Source: Apophysomyces variabilis | Lineage: Eukaryota > Mucoromycota > Mucoromycetes > Mucorales > Mucoraceae | Assembly: GCA_002749535.1 (NCBI GenBank) | Contig: MZZL01000055.1 | Coordinates: 68,453 to 132,452 of the forward strand | Direction: 5' to 3' | Length of the DNA stretch: 64,000 nt | Shown: positions 10,638 to 24,023 of the stretch, piece after piece | Position numbering within the stretch: position 1 is the first letter of the stretch | Layout: every line of letters starts with the position of its first letter | The notes under the pieces: generated by a model | Database searches by the model: none | What the model saw: the letters and a program-made list of their open reading frames with translations, nothing else | What the model was told of the DNA's origin: nothing | Made by a program: the position numbers and the translations under genes

Positions 10638-13466
10638 AGCTGCCAGTCTTAAGCAGCACCACTCAAAAACGGCTTAAAGCATAATAAGAGAAGACAACAC
10701 AAAGTAGATGTGATAGAATGTTCTTGCTACTTCTGTTGTCTCTTTTAACGTATGACGGCAATCCGAAGCCGCCACATGCGTAATTGAACAACTTTTACTC
10801 TTCACTTATTAATAACGGTGTATCCAGACTATAACTTTGTTGTCTTTACGTGGGAAACAAATTTTCCATTATGCCATTCAATGATCTATTCCTCGACATT
10901 CATAAAGAAGACCTTCGAAAGTTTAAGACCGACTTTTCCGTTTTACTAACAAAGCAAATTCTATTAAGCCTGTTAAGCTGGTAGGTTGGACAACTTTTTT
11001 TAAACAGAGACGCATCATGCTTGAAATAAGAATGTCAAATTAAGCTTCAGTGTCTACGCTGCGCTACTAAATCAAGAGTGAATTAAGCTTATCAAAAGCC
11101 ATGCAAGCCCCGCTAAACAGGGCGTTTAAGATGTGTTGGCCTAACCGGTTTTCCGAATTGTAAGTTACAAGCCGATATCACACATTTGACAGGTGAGTCG
11201 TGCCAAATGTCGCGTATGTAAAAATCATACAGGATACTGCTATATTCCACGATACTCATATTTCTGTAAAAGAAGATTACAATATCTAATTATGAAATGT
11301 TTACAAAGACACTTGTATGTCAAAGAGATAAGCGTTTATGACAAACCTTTGTTTGTGGCCTCCTCTAGCTTTAAAACTTTTCTGTTTTTCTTAAATCTTG
11401 CAAAGAGCAAACATGAATAGACTAATAAACTGATGGAAACGAAAACGGCCAATAGGAGGTCTATGGAATCGTGTAATACGGAATCAGTCATTGATGATAA
11501 CCACTGAAGGAAAAACCAGGGGAAAGTGGACGTAAGAAAGAGAGAGAGTATTATATTTGTGCTTGTCAAAATAAGTGTCTTCCCTGGCTGGATCTGAACT
11601 AGGTTTTTCCTTTCACGTTTTGTTTTGCCCCCGGTTCAAGCGAACCTATAATCTGGATTCTACAACTTTGCCCAACTTCGTCCATTGCACAAGCGGTGAG
11701 GATGGATTCAAATAAAAACAATATAACCATCAAAGCTAGAGAAAGAGAATAGGAAGGTGCGGTATGTGATGCCTCGTGTCGCCAACAATTGCTTGACTGT
11801 CAAAGAAAAGGGAGCGATCATTTGACGGCCGCTGTCAGCAAGGTTTCATTTACCTGATTTACGAGAATGGACCAGTGTGTATGAGATCAATGAATTGTTC
11901 TAAAGATGATACAGGTATAATGTGTCATTCGTAGTTATCATCTGCCCAAAGAAGGGCTATTGATACTATTCTTTGTACACTCATTGTTAACTTTACCACT
12001 AAAATATGTAATCATCGTTGTTTTCATTAGAAAGAACAATCAAACTTTCCCTGATATGCATTCTGGATCGCACTTTATAAACAGAACAGGGTCATACTTA
12101 GTGGAGTTTTTTTTAAGTCTTTAATTTTCTAAATTTCTGTCACTTATTGTTGTAATGACTGATTACACCATGAATAGCGTTCCTAGATAGGAAGTGCTAC
12201 TCTCATTTGTTGAACACAACGGGCAGCTATGGATGAGACCTCACGTATTGAGAAAGCTGATATGGTAGAATAACCAAAAGTTTCGTGATTATTTTGTTCG
12301 TGAGAGAATATACAAGATATTGAGAATAAGAATCAAACGGTTGGGGAACCATGGCTTGCTGTAAATATCGTAAGCTCTATGGTATGTGTTGTATAATTAG
12401 CCGAAAGTAGAAGTAGAATTGAAAGCCAGCTATTTAATTAGTCTACGCTTAGAAGAATAAAGAAGAACTTTTTTCTACTACAATCCTAACCTAGTAGTCA
12501 ATAACAGTATGTCTCGACGTAATACTCCGTAGTTCAAACTATTTACGTTGAAAATTACTACTGACTTTGTTTTCATTGCTAGTGGTAAACTATATTATAT
12601 GATCAATAAGGTTTAACCTTTACTTATTGTCTTTCTATATGTCATACAGGTACCTGGCGTTTTGCATGACACAAACAAAATCGGCTACACTATTTTTGCT
12701 GAGATTTTCCCGTATCCTCGCTTTAACCATTGGGTCGTTTAGAATTATCTTCTAATTAGTAGGATGATAATATATGATTTTGGGATGTAGTTGCCCTTGC
12801 CGCTCAATGAGAACACGCTTTTGATTGAAAATCTCTTATTGCGAATTTCAGGTGATTTTTCAAAATTGCCTCTCCGAAACTTCAAACAATTTTAGGTGGA
12901 ATCCTCAAAAACTTTTGAAAAAACCTGTAGTCTACCATGAGGAGAAAGTGAGGATACGCTGTGTGTCGAACTATTTATTGCATGCATTGTATCACTAGAA
13001 AAACAACTTTACGTCGATGAATAGTTAGACATCCTACTTTGGTGCTATAGGCTGCAGCTTTCCCCTGACCCGAAATGAACTAGCAACACAGACACCCACT
13101 TAACACCGGGGCAATGGTCACCTACACCTCTTTCGGCCCAAGGATAGTCTCCTTCCAAGTGTCGCTAGAACCATCTTCAACCGTTTAAACCGGACAGATG
13201 AGTCCCGGCTATATATGTTAATGATAGAAAGGTGTTCATCTTTCCACAAGACATAGTGGGAATAAGAGATTGTAATAGCTAACAAAGATGCATTTGCAGG
13301 CTATTCATGAGATGATCAAGCGCTACATATTGGTATGCCAACAATTGTAACTTCTACCGATTGTATTTAAATTATGGATTTTTTTTTTATAGGAGGAAAG
13401 GAAAGATGAAACAAAATAATGTATTTGGTGGGGAATAAATGCTCAAACTATAAAAAGAAATACAAC
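10638..13466. other. Gene-poor AT-rich region
   Basis: About 2.8 kb with no reading frame I can support on either strand. Open frames at 11193-11569 are short and overlap antisense with no family resemblance. I found no tRNA, transposase motif or tandem array. It lies between the Fanzor relic and the 3' end of the chitin synthase gene and may hold old, unrecognisable element sequence. Confidence 0.4.
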
Positions 13467-16400
13467 TTAGAAACCATGGAACGATCCTTGATTATTGGGT
13501 GGACCGGGCCGTGCACCGGCGTATTGGCCAGGTTGTGGTTGTGGATGCTGTCGTGGTGAAGGGTGGAAGTTTTGCTGTGGTCCCCATGGGCCAGATGCCG
13601 TAGGCACTGGATGAGATGGTGGCGGCGCAGCATGGGAGCGAGCTTGCGGTGCCTGAGATTGAGGCCGGTAAGACGGAACATAACCGCCCGCTGACTTTGC
13701 CGGTGCTTCCTTAGAAGGATCGAAGTAATGTACAGGCGGGTTTTCGGATCGATAGGATACGTTGGAAGCGGAGTCATCATCCATCTGAGGATCTTGTAGC
13801 AAGCCACGTCGAGATTCATCCTCGTCTGGAGAGACAACGGAATGGGAGAAATGGGTAGGTCCCATCTCTCGCATCTGTCGTTCCTTGCGTTCGCGTCGTT
13901 TATTTGCACGGACTCGCTTGCGTTCATAGTCTTCCCATCGTTTCAAAGGTACTTTGCTAGGATCAAATACACCATCCTTTTTGCTGTGATCGTCTCCTTT
14001 CGCTTCACCTTCGACCTTACGTGTCTCACCCCATGAAAAGTCGTCAAAGTGCCAGAATGCATAAACGGGCAGGATAAAGTTCCATACTGGTAGAGCAAGT
14101 AGGTACACCAACATCCATGCTAAATAGACCCATTTGCGTGTTGTAATCAAGATAAGGAAAGCAGGGGAGAACAAGACGATGATCAGTAAGATTAAGGGGA
14201 CCGCCATGGTAAAGCTGGTAATCTGGGTTTTAGCCATGGACACAATCAACACCACTGTCAGAATGATAGCCACCGGAAGAGTCAAGGTACCGATCAAATC
14301 CATCATGACGACGAATTGCATAGAGAAGCAGAAAGTACCACAGAGATTACGGACAAGGACAAGTTCGAACAGGTTGTGAATGGTCGAGTTAATCCATCGT
14401 CGACGTTGGGACAAGAGCACTTTGAATTCATCTGGCACGATAGTCTTGCAGATCTATTTTGCAGATGTTTAGTTGCTACACAGGTGCCACGTGGTGTTAC
14501 TTACCGCCTGTGGTGTGAAAACCATTTTTCGGAATGGGAAATTTCGAAGCATCAATGTGGTCAAGAAACGATCTTCACCCAGTAGCAACAAGTTCTTTTG
14601 ATGGAGCGTATCAATTGTATTACTAGAATATTCTTGTACGATCTCTGGTTTGGTGATGATAGGTACCCAGTCACCGTCACCTTTGCGTGCTTTGAGACGA
14701 TACATACAGAAACAACCAGGTAAACATGTCACACCACCGAACACAGCTTCGAAGCCTTTGGCCAAATGATGTGAAATAAAGTACTCGTACACTTGGATAG
14801 CCGTAACCCATGAATCACGCTTATTGGCAATCTTTGTCTCTCCACACAATCCCATGATGAGGTTGTCGTTTACCATACAATTGACCAGTAGACGGAGCGA
14901 AGATTGATAAACTTTGGTATCAGCATCCACCTACAACGTAAAAAAAAAAATAAGAAGAGCACCCAGTAAGACAACTTATTGCATTGCTTTTTCGCTTCTT
15001 TTGTTTTCTTACCATGAGAACAATCTCAAAATAATCGGGGGTTACACCAACTAGATATTGAATTTTCCGGAATAGATCATAATCCAGCGGCGTCATTCGG
15101 TCATTGTAGGTCACGCGACTGAAAAAGTTCATCAAGATCAATTGGGAGTCTCGTTTACCACGGTTGCCGGCCTTCGGTTTGCCTTGTTCATCAGGATTTC
15201 CACATTTGACAACGAGGATCATCGGCACCTTGTGTCCCTTGCACACTATATCCATATCCATCTAAGTCAAGGTAACACAAACAAAGTGGTGCCTTACCAT
15301 AATGACCAGCGTAGACCTTGGCGCAGTTATATTGCTTGGCACCGACGGCAACCGCAATGTATTCCTTAGGTTCTGGGTTCTTCATGGCCTCATTGTCGAA
15401 CGTAACCAGAGATAGACACATATCAGGCGTTGACATCGTCTCACCATGACCCGTGATAATACCATCGGCAATCAAGAACAACAGTTTTCGGTCATCGGGG
15501 TAGTCTGTCATTGACAACGATTCCACAGTGGCACGGATACCCTCCGTGTTTTCAGAGTAACATGTAATCAACATGACTGTGTATAAATCGTTGCCAACCT
15601 CTACACTCTTGCATCCTCCAAAAGCTGCTCCTGAATCCATACGTAATGGGCTCTTGATATCGGACATTTCCATTGTCTGGTTGGGCAATACCTGAGGAGC
15701 GGATCGTGCTAACGGGGGTGGATCGCGGGACAGTTTGCGAGAAATGAACCATGAGAAGATCAAGGCCATGAAAAATCTCGCAAACACGATGGACAGGACG
15801 ACAAACAATGAACAAAATAGGATGATAGACGCAGTGAAGCAACCCGGGGTTGACTTATCAATGTGACCAGCGCGGTATTTTTGCACAAGGCAATTGATGG
15901 AGGCACGGAACTCGGGTCGCCGGAAAAACATTTTCGTTCCATCGCGTCCACCCTCGGCAAAAGACTGATGAAGGATGCTACGGATGAGAGCATCCAGGTG
16001 GTCTCCAGGAATGGGTTCGGGATAGGCGCTTATGTAGGGATCCATGTTGAGCACATTGCCATCAATGACAAAGAAATTCGTCAGATTGGCTGCTGCAAGT
16101 TGAGTCCAGTCGAACCCGACCTGACGACTGGTGTTCTGTATGTTCATCTGGTCAAAAGTTGTCTGGCCTAGGACGCCAAGAGGGCATCCTTGATAACCAT
16201 TGTTTGCAACACAGGGGTTAAACGAAACAGCCTGGAATGCCGATGCGACGGGATCTCCAGTGTTTTGACACGCCGGTACATTTGTACCATGCAAGAAGTA
16301 GTTTGTGATGTCAGAGCCAGGCGTCATGGTATAAAAGTCGATGCCATGTGAGACTTTTGATTCTGAGATGTTGAACTGCCATCCCAGTACACCCAATAAC

Positions 16401-17006
16401 GACGCTATGGTAAGGTCAGCTTTTCTTTGTCTTCTTTTTTAAGAGTTTGTGTGATACATTACCACTGTTAATGGAATCATTGTATGAAAGGTAATTCTGT
16501 TGATTACTGGCTTGGTCGGGAGGGCACAAAACTGAACTGAGACCGATGGTAATGAAGGCAACGAAGCCTCCCATACATGCAATGATGAAACACAAGGTTA
16601 TCTTTTCTCTCCAGGCTTGTTGCATGCCTTTATCAGGCATAGAGCAGGCTTTGAGCATAGGCGGCAATGCCCAGAAGGTGACTATACGTGAAAGCAAAAC
16701 CCATGGGTCAAATAAACTCTGGCTTGTTGTGGGTTTTCCTGTCAATAACGGTGGTGGTTCCTGGTATCTGTCTGGCCGGATCAAGGTACGACCACGTTGA
16801 ATATTTTGACTCGCGTTTGCGATACCGTTTGCGCCAGGGACTATACGACGAGTAGGTGCTCGACCGAGTGTAGTTGCTCTTCGACCGATCGACGTGGTGT
16901 AACTATCTGGAGGTCCTTGTCGGTAAGGTTGCTGGTATTGGTGTTGGAGTTCACCCATGCCTACTCCACCATGAGGAGGAGGATCATATCGGACGCCTGG
17001 AGGCAT
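13467..17006 (-). CDS. Chitin synthase (class IV-like)
   Basis: Five exons (minus): 17006-16463, 16404-15298, 15245-15013, 14930-14505 and 14453-13467, all in phase, give 1098 residues. It polymerises UDP-GlcNAc into chitin at the plasma membrane. The N-terminal 110 residues are Pro/Arg/Gln-rich and cytosolic. Two hydrophobic stretches bracket an extracytoplasmic region resembling the cytochrome-b5-like domain of division-2 enzymes. The catalytic core contains [13 protein letters not shown], the long conserved block from [18 protein letters not shown] through [16 protein letters not shown] and the signature QRRRW (about residue 785). Three or more membrane spans follow, and the tail is rich in Pro, Gln and His. 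There is no myosin motor domain, so it is not class V or VII. Introns are 51-82 nt. The third-exon acceptor was chosen at 15246 because it alone keeps VCKGHKVPM in frame. Confidence 0.9.
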
Positions 17007-19095
17007 TGATTGAAATTAAAATATGTATAAAACGAGAAAGAAAAAAGGAAAGGAAAAAAGAAGAGAAAGTGTGGGGTCTACTACTAGAGATTAGTAGAGA
17101 GACAAAAAGAGAGAGAGAGAGAGAGGGAAAAGAAAGGGGGAAGAGAAAGAGAAGCTATTTCGTGGAGGAAGTATACCAAAAAAGAATGAGGGGCTAGAAG
17201 AAGGCACACAGAGGGGCAACCAGAACTTAAAAGGAATGATATGAAGCCAGCTTAAAGCTTAAGCACGAAGACAGGGAAAGAAGGGAAAAAAAGAGAGAGA
17301 AAAAAATAAAGAGGCACGGTAACGGCTATTTTTATCGATAGCACTGACAGGACATGGTAACTCATGCACACGTTACCCATAGAAACTAATTTGTTGTCCG
17401 CAAATTAATGTGGTTATTGCCGATGGGATTGGCCACTGACTCGTCTTGGATCAAGTCTAGATTTTATTCTCCTTCTTCCGTGTTTCGCGTTGTGTTACTG
17501 ACGGGTAGATCAGGACATCCAAAATTTCAAGTGACACATTGAAAACGCGTACTAACTCTTTTATTGATCAGAGATAAATCAGTGGTAAGATAAGACGAGT
17601 ACACCCATTCTCCATCATCAGCGAAGAAAGAGAGAGAATATATTAAAAGTATCAGTCCATACATCAAAAGGAAAGAAAAAGACGGCTTTGCACCTTTGTT
17701 TGTCCTTTTTCCCCATGGTGATACTGATCTCCGCCTTTGTTTAGCGAATAGTAACCATGAAATCCCAGAAGCAGGTCATGGCGCTGTCGTCCTTTGCAGA
17801 CGGGAACTCACCGATAAATTGGGCTCTTCCCATTTTTCATTTTTTTTTTCATCTACTTCATCTAAGCTCATCGTCATGGGGTCAGGGTCATTACAACCTG
17901 ATGTCCGTCATCACTGACTCCATCATGTTGTCACCCGGGCCTTCTGCTTGTTTTGGAAAGTCACCTCCGGAGAAAGAGAAGGAAAAGAACTCTCTTGCAT
18001 GACGCGTCCACATAAAGTAGCGGACTGCGTCAACACCATAATATATTTTTTTTTCTTCCTCGTATCGGCAAAATGGCACAATGCCCTGATGGAATGGGAT
18101 TTTTTCCTTTTGTTTCTAACACTCCCCGCTTGCCCGGGGCAGACGATAAGCCTTAGCCTAGAGAAGCAGAGATGTTGTATAGTCGAAACAAAGGATTCAA
18201 CAAACCATATAACCAACCCGTTCGGACCTTCTATAATCCAACTTGTACAAAAAGGAAACGAAAAAAAGAGAAGAGCGTCGCTGATGTAGATAAGGGGGCT
18301 GATTCATCGGTGCTATCTATTGTTCGATTAAAATTAAAACATGTGCATTTCTACAAATTAGAGATAAGATCATCTATAGCAATTATAAAAAGAAACACTG
18401 ACTAGTTGCAAACATTGATTGATTGATAGCGTCGTGTGGTCCTATCTATATTAGAGACGGTGTGCAAAGTGGGGCTATGGTGGATCAGAGAATTGCCCTT
18501 TTACCCTCTCCCATCGTGTGTGCGATTTCCGAATCCTATATTCCGATCATCCCGCGTGGTTAAACGAACCCTGTATATATTATTTAGCTTCCGGGTCTGT
18601 AAGGTTAACTTGTTCTTTTTTTTTGCTGATCGATCACAGGCCCTTTTAGACATTGAACGAAAAATTGATGGAAGTCTGAGTTAAGGAAGTTGGACAAAAA
18701 AGGTTCTGGATACAAGATATTTGGTAACACAGTGTAGGACAAATGACGGTGGTGATCAGTTTCCGAGGCAAAACAATTTCTGTGGATGGAACCTACATCC
18801 TTTGATCAGAAAGGGGGTAAGGATCCTCCTCTCTCTTTCTCTCACCCCTCCCCTCCTTCAGCCCCTTTCTTTGACAGTTACTGATATCTCTATAATGCAA
18901 AGAAACCCCATATTGTAAAACAGAGCTGCTGCCCCTCTTTATTCATTTATTTACGGTTTCTACTTCGTTTTGGAAATTTACAAACAAAAAGCTTATCTTT
19001 TTCTTTTTACATGCTGACAATAAATTTTGGTTGATTGTCATCGTTGTGGATCATTTACATATCATAAATCGTTGCTTGACTATCAAAGCCCAGCT
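17007..19095. other. Chitin synthase upstream region and intergenic DNA
   Basis: Two kilobases without a supported gene. The first 300 bases upstream of the chitin synthase start are strongly purine-rich on the plus strand (pyrimidine-rich on the sense strand), with a GA run at about 17108-17126, a leader type common in this window. Open frames between 17696 and 18684 are short, overlap in several frames and look non-coding. Poly-pyrimidine tracts occur near 18830-18870. Confidence 0.45.
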
Positions 19096-21789
19096 TTAAG
19101 AGCCATCCGCGATACCTGATGCCGAATTGGAAAAGGAACGGTGGCGAAGACGTCGGTTATCTGCTGTACCCTGCGCAAAAGATTGAGGTGTCTCTTTAAC
19201 CTCACCCAAAAAGTTGTCATTACGATCCTGCGTAAATCTTTGGGTTGGCAGATAGTATTTGATACCAAGTTCCGACAGCGTGTCCTTTAACATAACCATG
19301 AACTAACGAAAAGGAAACAATGATTAAAAACCGAGATATCTTTAAGAAAAGGAACTTACTCTTGTTTTACGCTGGAAGCGCTTGCCAAGTTCTTGCCAAT
19401 TCCCTTTATGTGGAAGCCACATGTTGATAATAAGTTGGTTCATATCAATAATATCTTGCACACGTAGGTCAAATCCAGGGGCAAAGTCGCGTGATTGGCT
19501 GGCCACCCAGTCGGCAAGACGATCTCGGAGTTTGTAAATTTGCTCCGTGTCGGTGTTGAAGTCCACGTTGATCACTACGTTTTCACCCATATCGCCAGAA
19601 CGACGAACGTTGGAAATAAGTTTAGTCATAAGCACTTGGGTAGGAGCATAGACAGTCTGTCCATCACCGCGGCTACGTGAAAATTAAATTATATGAATAA
19701 AGAAATTAATCGGGTCATTTTACTTACATGAAAACAGTGCCCATAATGCCCAGGTTATGTACAAGCAGATATTGATCATCAATAATCACGTAGTCACCCA
19801 CATCGTAAGGGTGCTATAGGAAAACAAGAAAAAAAGTTTAGCATCCAGGACAATGATACATTTTCATTGACCGTCATTACCGTGACAAAAAGGAAAAGTA
19901 TGCTTCGGAAAGCAGTCTCCGCTGAACTGCCAAACACAAACGTCAAGGCCAACAAAAAAGAACCAAGAGGTACCAAAGATAACCAGATATTAACATGGAA
20001 TACAGCAAGCGAAATGAAAACAACAGCAATAACCGTGATAATCAGTAGAATCATGTCGATCTTGCCTAATGCTTGGCTTGTATCACGCATCGACTGTGCC
20101 AGAGCTTTGCGTTCCCTGTAGATCATGACCACCGTATCACGGAATTCTCGGCGAGTGAGATCACCATTCTTGTCCTTATCAAATACGGAAAATGCTTTGG
20201 CAGCCTCTTCTCGAGACTTGAAATAAGGTACAAAGTCTTGCAGGGTTAGACTGCGCTTGTCTTCTTCACCGGAGGGTATCAGCCCGTTAGGATAAGCAAG
20301 GGAATAGAACAACTTTCGCGCAACCTTTTTCGCAAATTCATTAGAGTTAATGTCCATTTTATCTTTGTCCACTCGGCTACGTGCGTCAGGCTTGTCCGTG
20401 AGAACAATATTTTGAATGCCTTTTCGAAAGTTGCTGAAAACATCGCCTTTTTGCTTTACATTTTCCACACTGGTACTACGACCATCAGTAAGAGTCACTG
20501 CCGAATCCTCAGACCCATCCACCAAACGATACGGTGGTCTTCGGTTACGTAAGCGTCCATGTTCTGGTTTAGAACGACGTGCTTCGGACTTGCTCAATGT
20601 GTCAAGGACTATTCATTCCGATTGTTTAGTTTACGAGCTTTGATTAGATGACAATACTTTACTTTTTAAAGCTTCTTTATTGTCCCGCACACGGTCATCG
20701 AAAGCTAGGCGATTGAATCGAGTGGCTAAGTTGATGAAATGGGAGGTCAATACAACGGCTGAGGAAAGAGAAAAAAGACATAGTAGGACATACCTATAAT
20801 CTGAATGATCGTTTTCTGGATAAACAGGAGACATGTGGTGACGAAAATACAGGCGAAAACGTTCCAAATGATTTGAGAATAGGCTTGCTTACCAACAGAC
20901 TAAAATACACTTTATCAGACTTTGTATAGCAAGAGTATACGCATTTCACTTACCTGAAAGGGATATTGTAGGAGAAAAGCCCAACTTCCCCAGTTCCATG
21001 AGGCCATCAAGATTAAACCCAGGTACCATTTAAGGCTCATATAATACTACAAATGTAATGGGAAGAAGCAAGCATATCAAAGGTGTTAGTAAGCCCATTT
21101 TATGGCTCTAGCCTGCAGCTTACCTCCATGTTTGATTTGACGCTTTCAGATCGTCGTCCTTTAAAAATCTTTGTCCAAAGAGAAACCACTTTGGGTACCA
21201 GTTCGATAAACACAGTGGTAAGCCAACCGATATGCCACATAAATGCGGCCCAATACATCCAACACTGCACGTTACTTCGGACATTTTTGAAGTTTACGTC
21301 GTTCTGCTCTGCCTCTGTAGGAATTGGTAGAAGCAGATAGAAACACACAGCGATGGCAATAAAGACAGCAGATCCGAAGAGGGCAATTAAAAGACGTTTC
21401 ATGAACGGCGATAAGTAATGCCAGCAACACGGTGTAGCCATAACAGCTTGGATACGTTCTCTGGTTGTCTTCCGCCTCGCAGGTTTTGGTTGATCGGGAT
21501 CGTCGTTCCAATCAAAATCATCATCATCGTCATCATCGTGTCTAGCGTGTTTTATGGCAGAAACATCTTCGTCCGGGAAGTGGTGTTGCTGATTTTTCAG
21601 AGGTATCGCCTGGGTATCGGCTTCCATGTCCACTGTGTAGAAAGGATCCTGCGGCATTGGAGCTGGATCTGCAAGGACAATGCAGGTTGAGTAACAATAG
21701 AAGGAAACCGTTTAAAACGACTTACTGTCCATAAGACCTTTCTCGTCTTCCCGTAGAGCCATCCGAACTGATTTTTTGTTCTTCTCCAT
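19096..21789 (-). CDS. Mechanosensitive ion channel, MscS family with EF-hand
   Basis: Nine exons (minus): 21789-21726, 21668-21124, 21046-20954, 20899-20794, 20758-20663, 20608-19881, 19813-19728, 19672-19360 and 19302-19096. All join in phase to 745 residues. The N-terminus is acidic (a run of aspartates), then several membrane spans follow. An EF-hand loop, DKDKNGDLTRREF, lies near residue 447. It is followed by two spans and the MscS pore and beta domain (FGSSAETAFRSILFLF, then HPYDVGDYVIIDD). This layout matches fungal Msy1/Msy2-type channels of the ER or cell cortex. In fission yeast those channels control calcium and volume under hypo-osmotic shock; the same role is inferred here. The intron at 20759-20793 is only 35 nt, but it is needed for frame and matches GT-AG. 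Confidence 0.88.
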
Positions 21790-22983
21790 ACTGAGAGTGT
21801 GAAGAAGGAAAAATAAAGAGAGAGAGGGAGAGAAATAAATAAAGAAAAAAATAGCGGTCGAGAACAGCTTTTTGTTCCTGTTGGTATTTTGGGCGAGCGG
21901 ACCCTGACTGTGACAGATGTTTCAGTTGACAACTCAACCACCCTTTGTCATCTTTAATCAATGAAGACAGGAAAGAGCTGTTCACATCAAATAAGAAGTG
22001 GGGATATTTTCTATATTCCTTGAACCGTGTGTTTTAACTTCCTTGTTCGTGTTATTGCACACCGTAGCATAATAAACGAAGGTGCTTTTAGGGGAATCTT
22101 GTTTGAATGCCCGCTAACTATCCCAGTAATTGGATGAAGCAAAAAGGAACAAATTGACAAGATTCATTGTTCTACAATCTCAGTCGATGAGTGTGTGTAA
22201 CGGTGCTTGTTACTGGGGACCGTCCAGACCCTTTCTCCGCTTAGGCTCCTGTTAATCTGTAGTCTTATGAATGGTGCTAAGCAACTATATGCAAGCGCCG
22301 CATCGAAGACGAGAACTTTTGTTTCCTTGCCGAAGCTGTCCACTTTTATCAAATATCCTCTTTTAAGAGAACTAAGGCAAGGCAGAGTGCTAATTAGGGC
22401 GGAGGTGAATGAACTTGGTTTGGTTCCAGAATTATTTTGCATGCCAAAGTTCGCGGTATTGAAATAAGCTGTTGCATTTCTCGCCGTGTCAATTAAGCAG
22501 AATATCACCCGACGAAGGAGAGGAGAGATAAAAAGAGAGCAGCCGGTGACTCGACATTTCGTTCCAGATGATGAAATTAATTTGGGATTTGAATTTTTAA
22601 CTTAGTTAATGACGACAATAGAAGACCGGATTTTATGTAACCATTTCGGATACACACTGGATTGGACAATTCACGCTACAATTGCCACGTTTCTGGTTTT
22701 GCAGTACACTTATTTAGGAAATCCGAAGCTACCTTGCATAGTCATGGAGACGGAGCATCTAAGCAATAGATTGAAAGGTTTCTATTGTTACATAATGCAT
22801 TGAATTATCTCTTGTGGTGAACATGGAATGCGTAAACACATAATAGGAGGATAAACAAGTAATTCTAAGAAAATTGCCATTTTAAGCAGTACCCCGCCAC
22901 CACGTCTTCTGAGGTTACACTTGGGGAGACAGACAGACGAAAATACAGCAACAAGAGAAACAGTGAAGAAAAAGACAATAACA
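21790..22983. other. Divergent intergenic region between channel gene and NSE1
   Basis: About 1.2 kb separating two genes transcribed away from each other, so it should hold both promoters. I see purine/pyrimidine-rich leaders but no unambiguous TATA box. Short open frames at 22164-22803 have no recognisable features. Confidence 0.4.
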
Positions 22984-23887
22984 ATGATCTCTCATTACAA
23001 CGACTCCCATCGATTGTTTCTTCAATCATTGATATCGCATCGCATTGTCTCGGAAGATCATGCTTTAGAACTTTATGATCGTGCATGTCAAATGACGAAC
23101 GGTAATTACGCGCTTTAGCACCAGAGCGGATCATAATGCCTTTGTTTTTGGCTCTTAGTACAAAAAAAGGATTTTGCCGACTTCCTCGGTGATATTAATG
23201 GACAGATCAATGACATTGATCTTGCCTTACGTCGATCGCATGATGAAAAGGATGGTCATGCAGTGATTGGTCTGGTAAGGACAGAAAGAATGCCGTTGGT
23301 CCTAGAGATTCATTGTAATGGTATCTAGGTCAACACTAAAGACGACGAGATTTCCCAAGTAGCCACAAATTATACACCAAGTGAAATCACATACGTCCGT
23401 CAACTGGTAATGATAGGAGTAATTAAAAACCTGATTTTATTTTCTTTAACAACCCATTTGGGTTTAGATCGAGATGATCGTTATGGCAGATGATGATGAT
23501 TATGCAGTCAAGGCGATGGCTGCAATAAGATTAGGCCAAAAGATGAAGCCACCTATTTCACAAAAGGATACAGAAGATCTGCTTGATCGACTAGTTCGGG
23601 ATAATTGGCTCGAGTTTACACGAAGTGGTATATATCTAATGAGTATTCGCACCATCATGGAATTGCAGGGCTATCTCCGTGAACAATACGCAGAGTATAT
23701 GAAAGACTGTACTATGTGCTTAGAGCTTATAACCATGGGTGAGCGATGTGAACATCAGGACTGTGAAGTACGCCTCCATCGTCATTGCGCTGATAGCTAC
23801 TTCCGTGAACATTCTACAATGCGCTGCCCAACCTGTTCTGCTCAATGGTCACGGGCCAACATTTTTGGTCTAGGATTACCATTATAG
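22984..23887 (+). CDS. NSE1: Nse1, SMC5/6 complex RING-like subunit
   Basis: Four exons 22984-23101, 23159-23274, 23329-23406 and 23468-23887 give 243 residues. The N-terminal two thirds are tandem winged-helix-like sequence (SHYNDSHRLFLQSLISHRIV, then YVRQLIEMIVMADD). The C-terminus carries a variant RING: C-x2-C in CTMCLEL, CEHQDC, H-R-H-C and CPTC (about residues 188-235). Nse1 and Nse3 form part of the SMC5/6 complex that supports DNA repair and replication-fork stability in the nucleus; Nse1 stimulates ubiquitin ligase activity. The length is close to that of other fungal Nse1 proteins. The ATG at 22984 is used because the in-frame upstream ATG at 22921 would add residues of leader-like composition. 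It is convergent with MPE1, 136 bases between stops. Confidence 0.85.
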
Positions 23888-24023
23888 ACTGATCGAACAA
23901 AAACTCATAAAAGCCTACGATTTCTCTACTGTTATCTTGCGAATATGCCACACCATTTTGACTGGTGTGTACTATTTTCCAGAAAGTGTACTGTATTTTC
24001 GTTATATAAAGATATCATTATGT

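Noticed and set aside
15262..15297. A 36-nt intron in chitin synthase using the acceptor before ATGGATATGG
   Set aside because: It leaves the wrong frame; the acceptor 16 bases further gives a 52-nt intron and restores VCKGHKVPM.
13842..16800. Plus-strand frames inside the chitin synthase gene
   Set aside because: They are antisense shadows of the five conserved exons.
17696..18684. Several overlapping frames between the chitin synthase and channel genes
   Set aside because: They conflict in frame and strand, have no domain and consist of simple-sequence-like runs.
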